A stretch of 23,368 nt of DNA, taken from contig CP058703.1 in NCBI GenBank assembly GCA_013414665.1, positions 351,140 to 374,507 of the forward strand, in the 5' to 3' direction. The stretch is not shown here. Numbering within the stretch: position 1 is the stretch's first letter. More notes on this DNA, generated by a model. That model saw only the letters and a list, made by a program, of their open reading frames with translations. It ran no database searches and was not told the origin of the DNA. This stretch comes from Cyclobacteriaceae bacterium. Lineage in GTDB: Bacteria; Bacteroidota; Bacteroidia; Cytophagales; Cyclobacteriaceae.

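Larger units (their letters stand above)
13594..22972 (+). repeat. Array 2: 17 copies of a 552-bp PKD-like domain pair
   Basis: The period is 552 bp (184 codons); 17 x 552 minus the five missing bases equals the span exactly. Each unit has half A (VVALPASQTICSG...NTNIALST, YSWTVVQSGVSGATSDTGTT, TATYTITPTAGGCPGTP) and half B (VVASPNAETICSGGTTNIAL, YSWTVVQSNVSGATAGFG, TATYTITPASNGCNGTP). A and B are clearly paralogous, so an old single-domain duplication preceded expansion of the pair. Two Cys per half give 68 in the array. Markers separate an older subtype (ATTACGG, STTNGV, FGTSI) in units 1-8 and 11B-13A from a newer subtype (ATTACCG, STSNGV, FGASI, GANTN) in 9B-11A and 13B-17. The domain resembles Bacteroidota PKD-like families; the predicted role is a repetitive extracellular stalk of about 3,128 residues. 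Confidence 0.9.

Noticed and set aside
13804..22864. Regular series of antisense open frames (about 77 and 89 codons) every 552 bp, and similar ones in array 1
   Set aside because: They repeat exactly with the sense array, have no homology-like features of their own and arise from the codon bias of the Thr/Val/Ala-rich sense repeats.
5308..22972. Could the periodic repeats be a CRISPR array or satellite?
   Set aside because: Periods of 528 and 552 bp are coding, in multiples of three, with protein-level conservation and no spacer/repeat alternation.
1594..23368. Treating each ORF piece as a separate small protein or the gene as a true pseudogene
   Set aside because: Sense continues perfectly across each break, there are no substitution stops, and fragment tails after each break are meaningless.

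Overview
The window looks like a Bacteroidota chromosome, most likely Cytophagales-like. The support is a Cys-type lipoprotein signal, AT-leaning spacers without Shine-Dalgarno sites, and a giant cell-surface protein built of Ig-like/PKD-like domains with the TICSG...GC signature of gliding or adhesion proteins exported by the type IX secretion system (T9SS). Everything I can support lies on the + strand; no tRNA, rRNA, IS element or CRISPR was seen.

Layout. Positions 1-222 are the end of an upstream gene (probably an outer-membrane or surface protein). It overlaps by ATGA the start of a lipoprotein gene (219-1517, about 432 residues once two single-base frame breaks are reconciled) with beta-propeller-like repeats. 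After a 76-base spacer, one enormous reading frame starts at 1594 and runs off the window at 23368. As given it is cut into 29 pieces by 28 frame breaks, but every break is a single missing base and the protein sense resumes at once in the next frame. Joined, the pieces encode at least 7,267 residues.

Domain order of the giant protein: signal peptide and strand-rich N-terminus (1594-2500); autotransporter-associated (PATR-type) beta-helix repeats (2500-4100); strand-rich repeats and a FLFPIGD/WEIDQTG module (4100-5050); one PKD-like domain (5060-5307); array 1, 11.5 near-identical copies of a 176-residue (528-bp) pair of Ig-like domains (5308-11353); degenerate array edge and PKD-like linkers (11354-12378); four diverged domains of about 100 residues (12379-13593); array 2, 17 copies of a 184-residue (552-bp) pair of PKD-like domains (13594-22972); then further non-repeated domains to the window end. 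The T9SS C-terminal sorting domain, if present, lies beyond the window.

The likely role is a long surface filament or adhesin, with disulfide-stabilised domain arrays as stalk and the outer-membrane/lipoprotein genes upstream as possible partners. I see no new enzymatic or defence system. The items most worth checking are the one-directional frame breaks (probably long-read homopolymer errors, with good internal controls), the mosaic history of the two arrays, and the coincidence of frame breaks with recombination seams in array 2.
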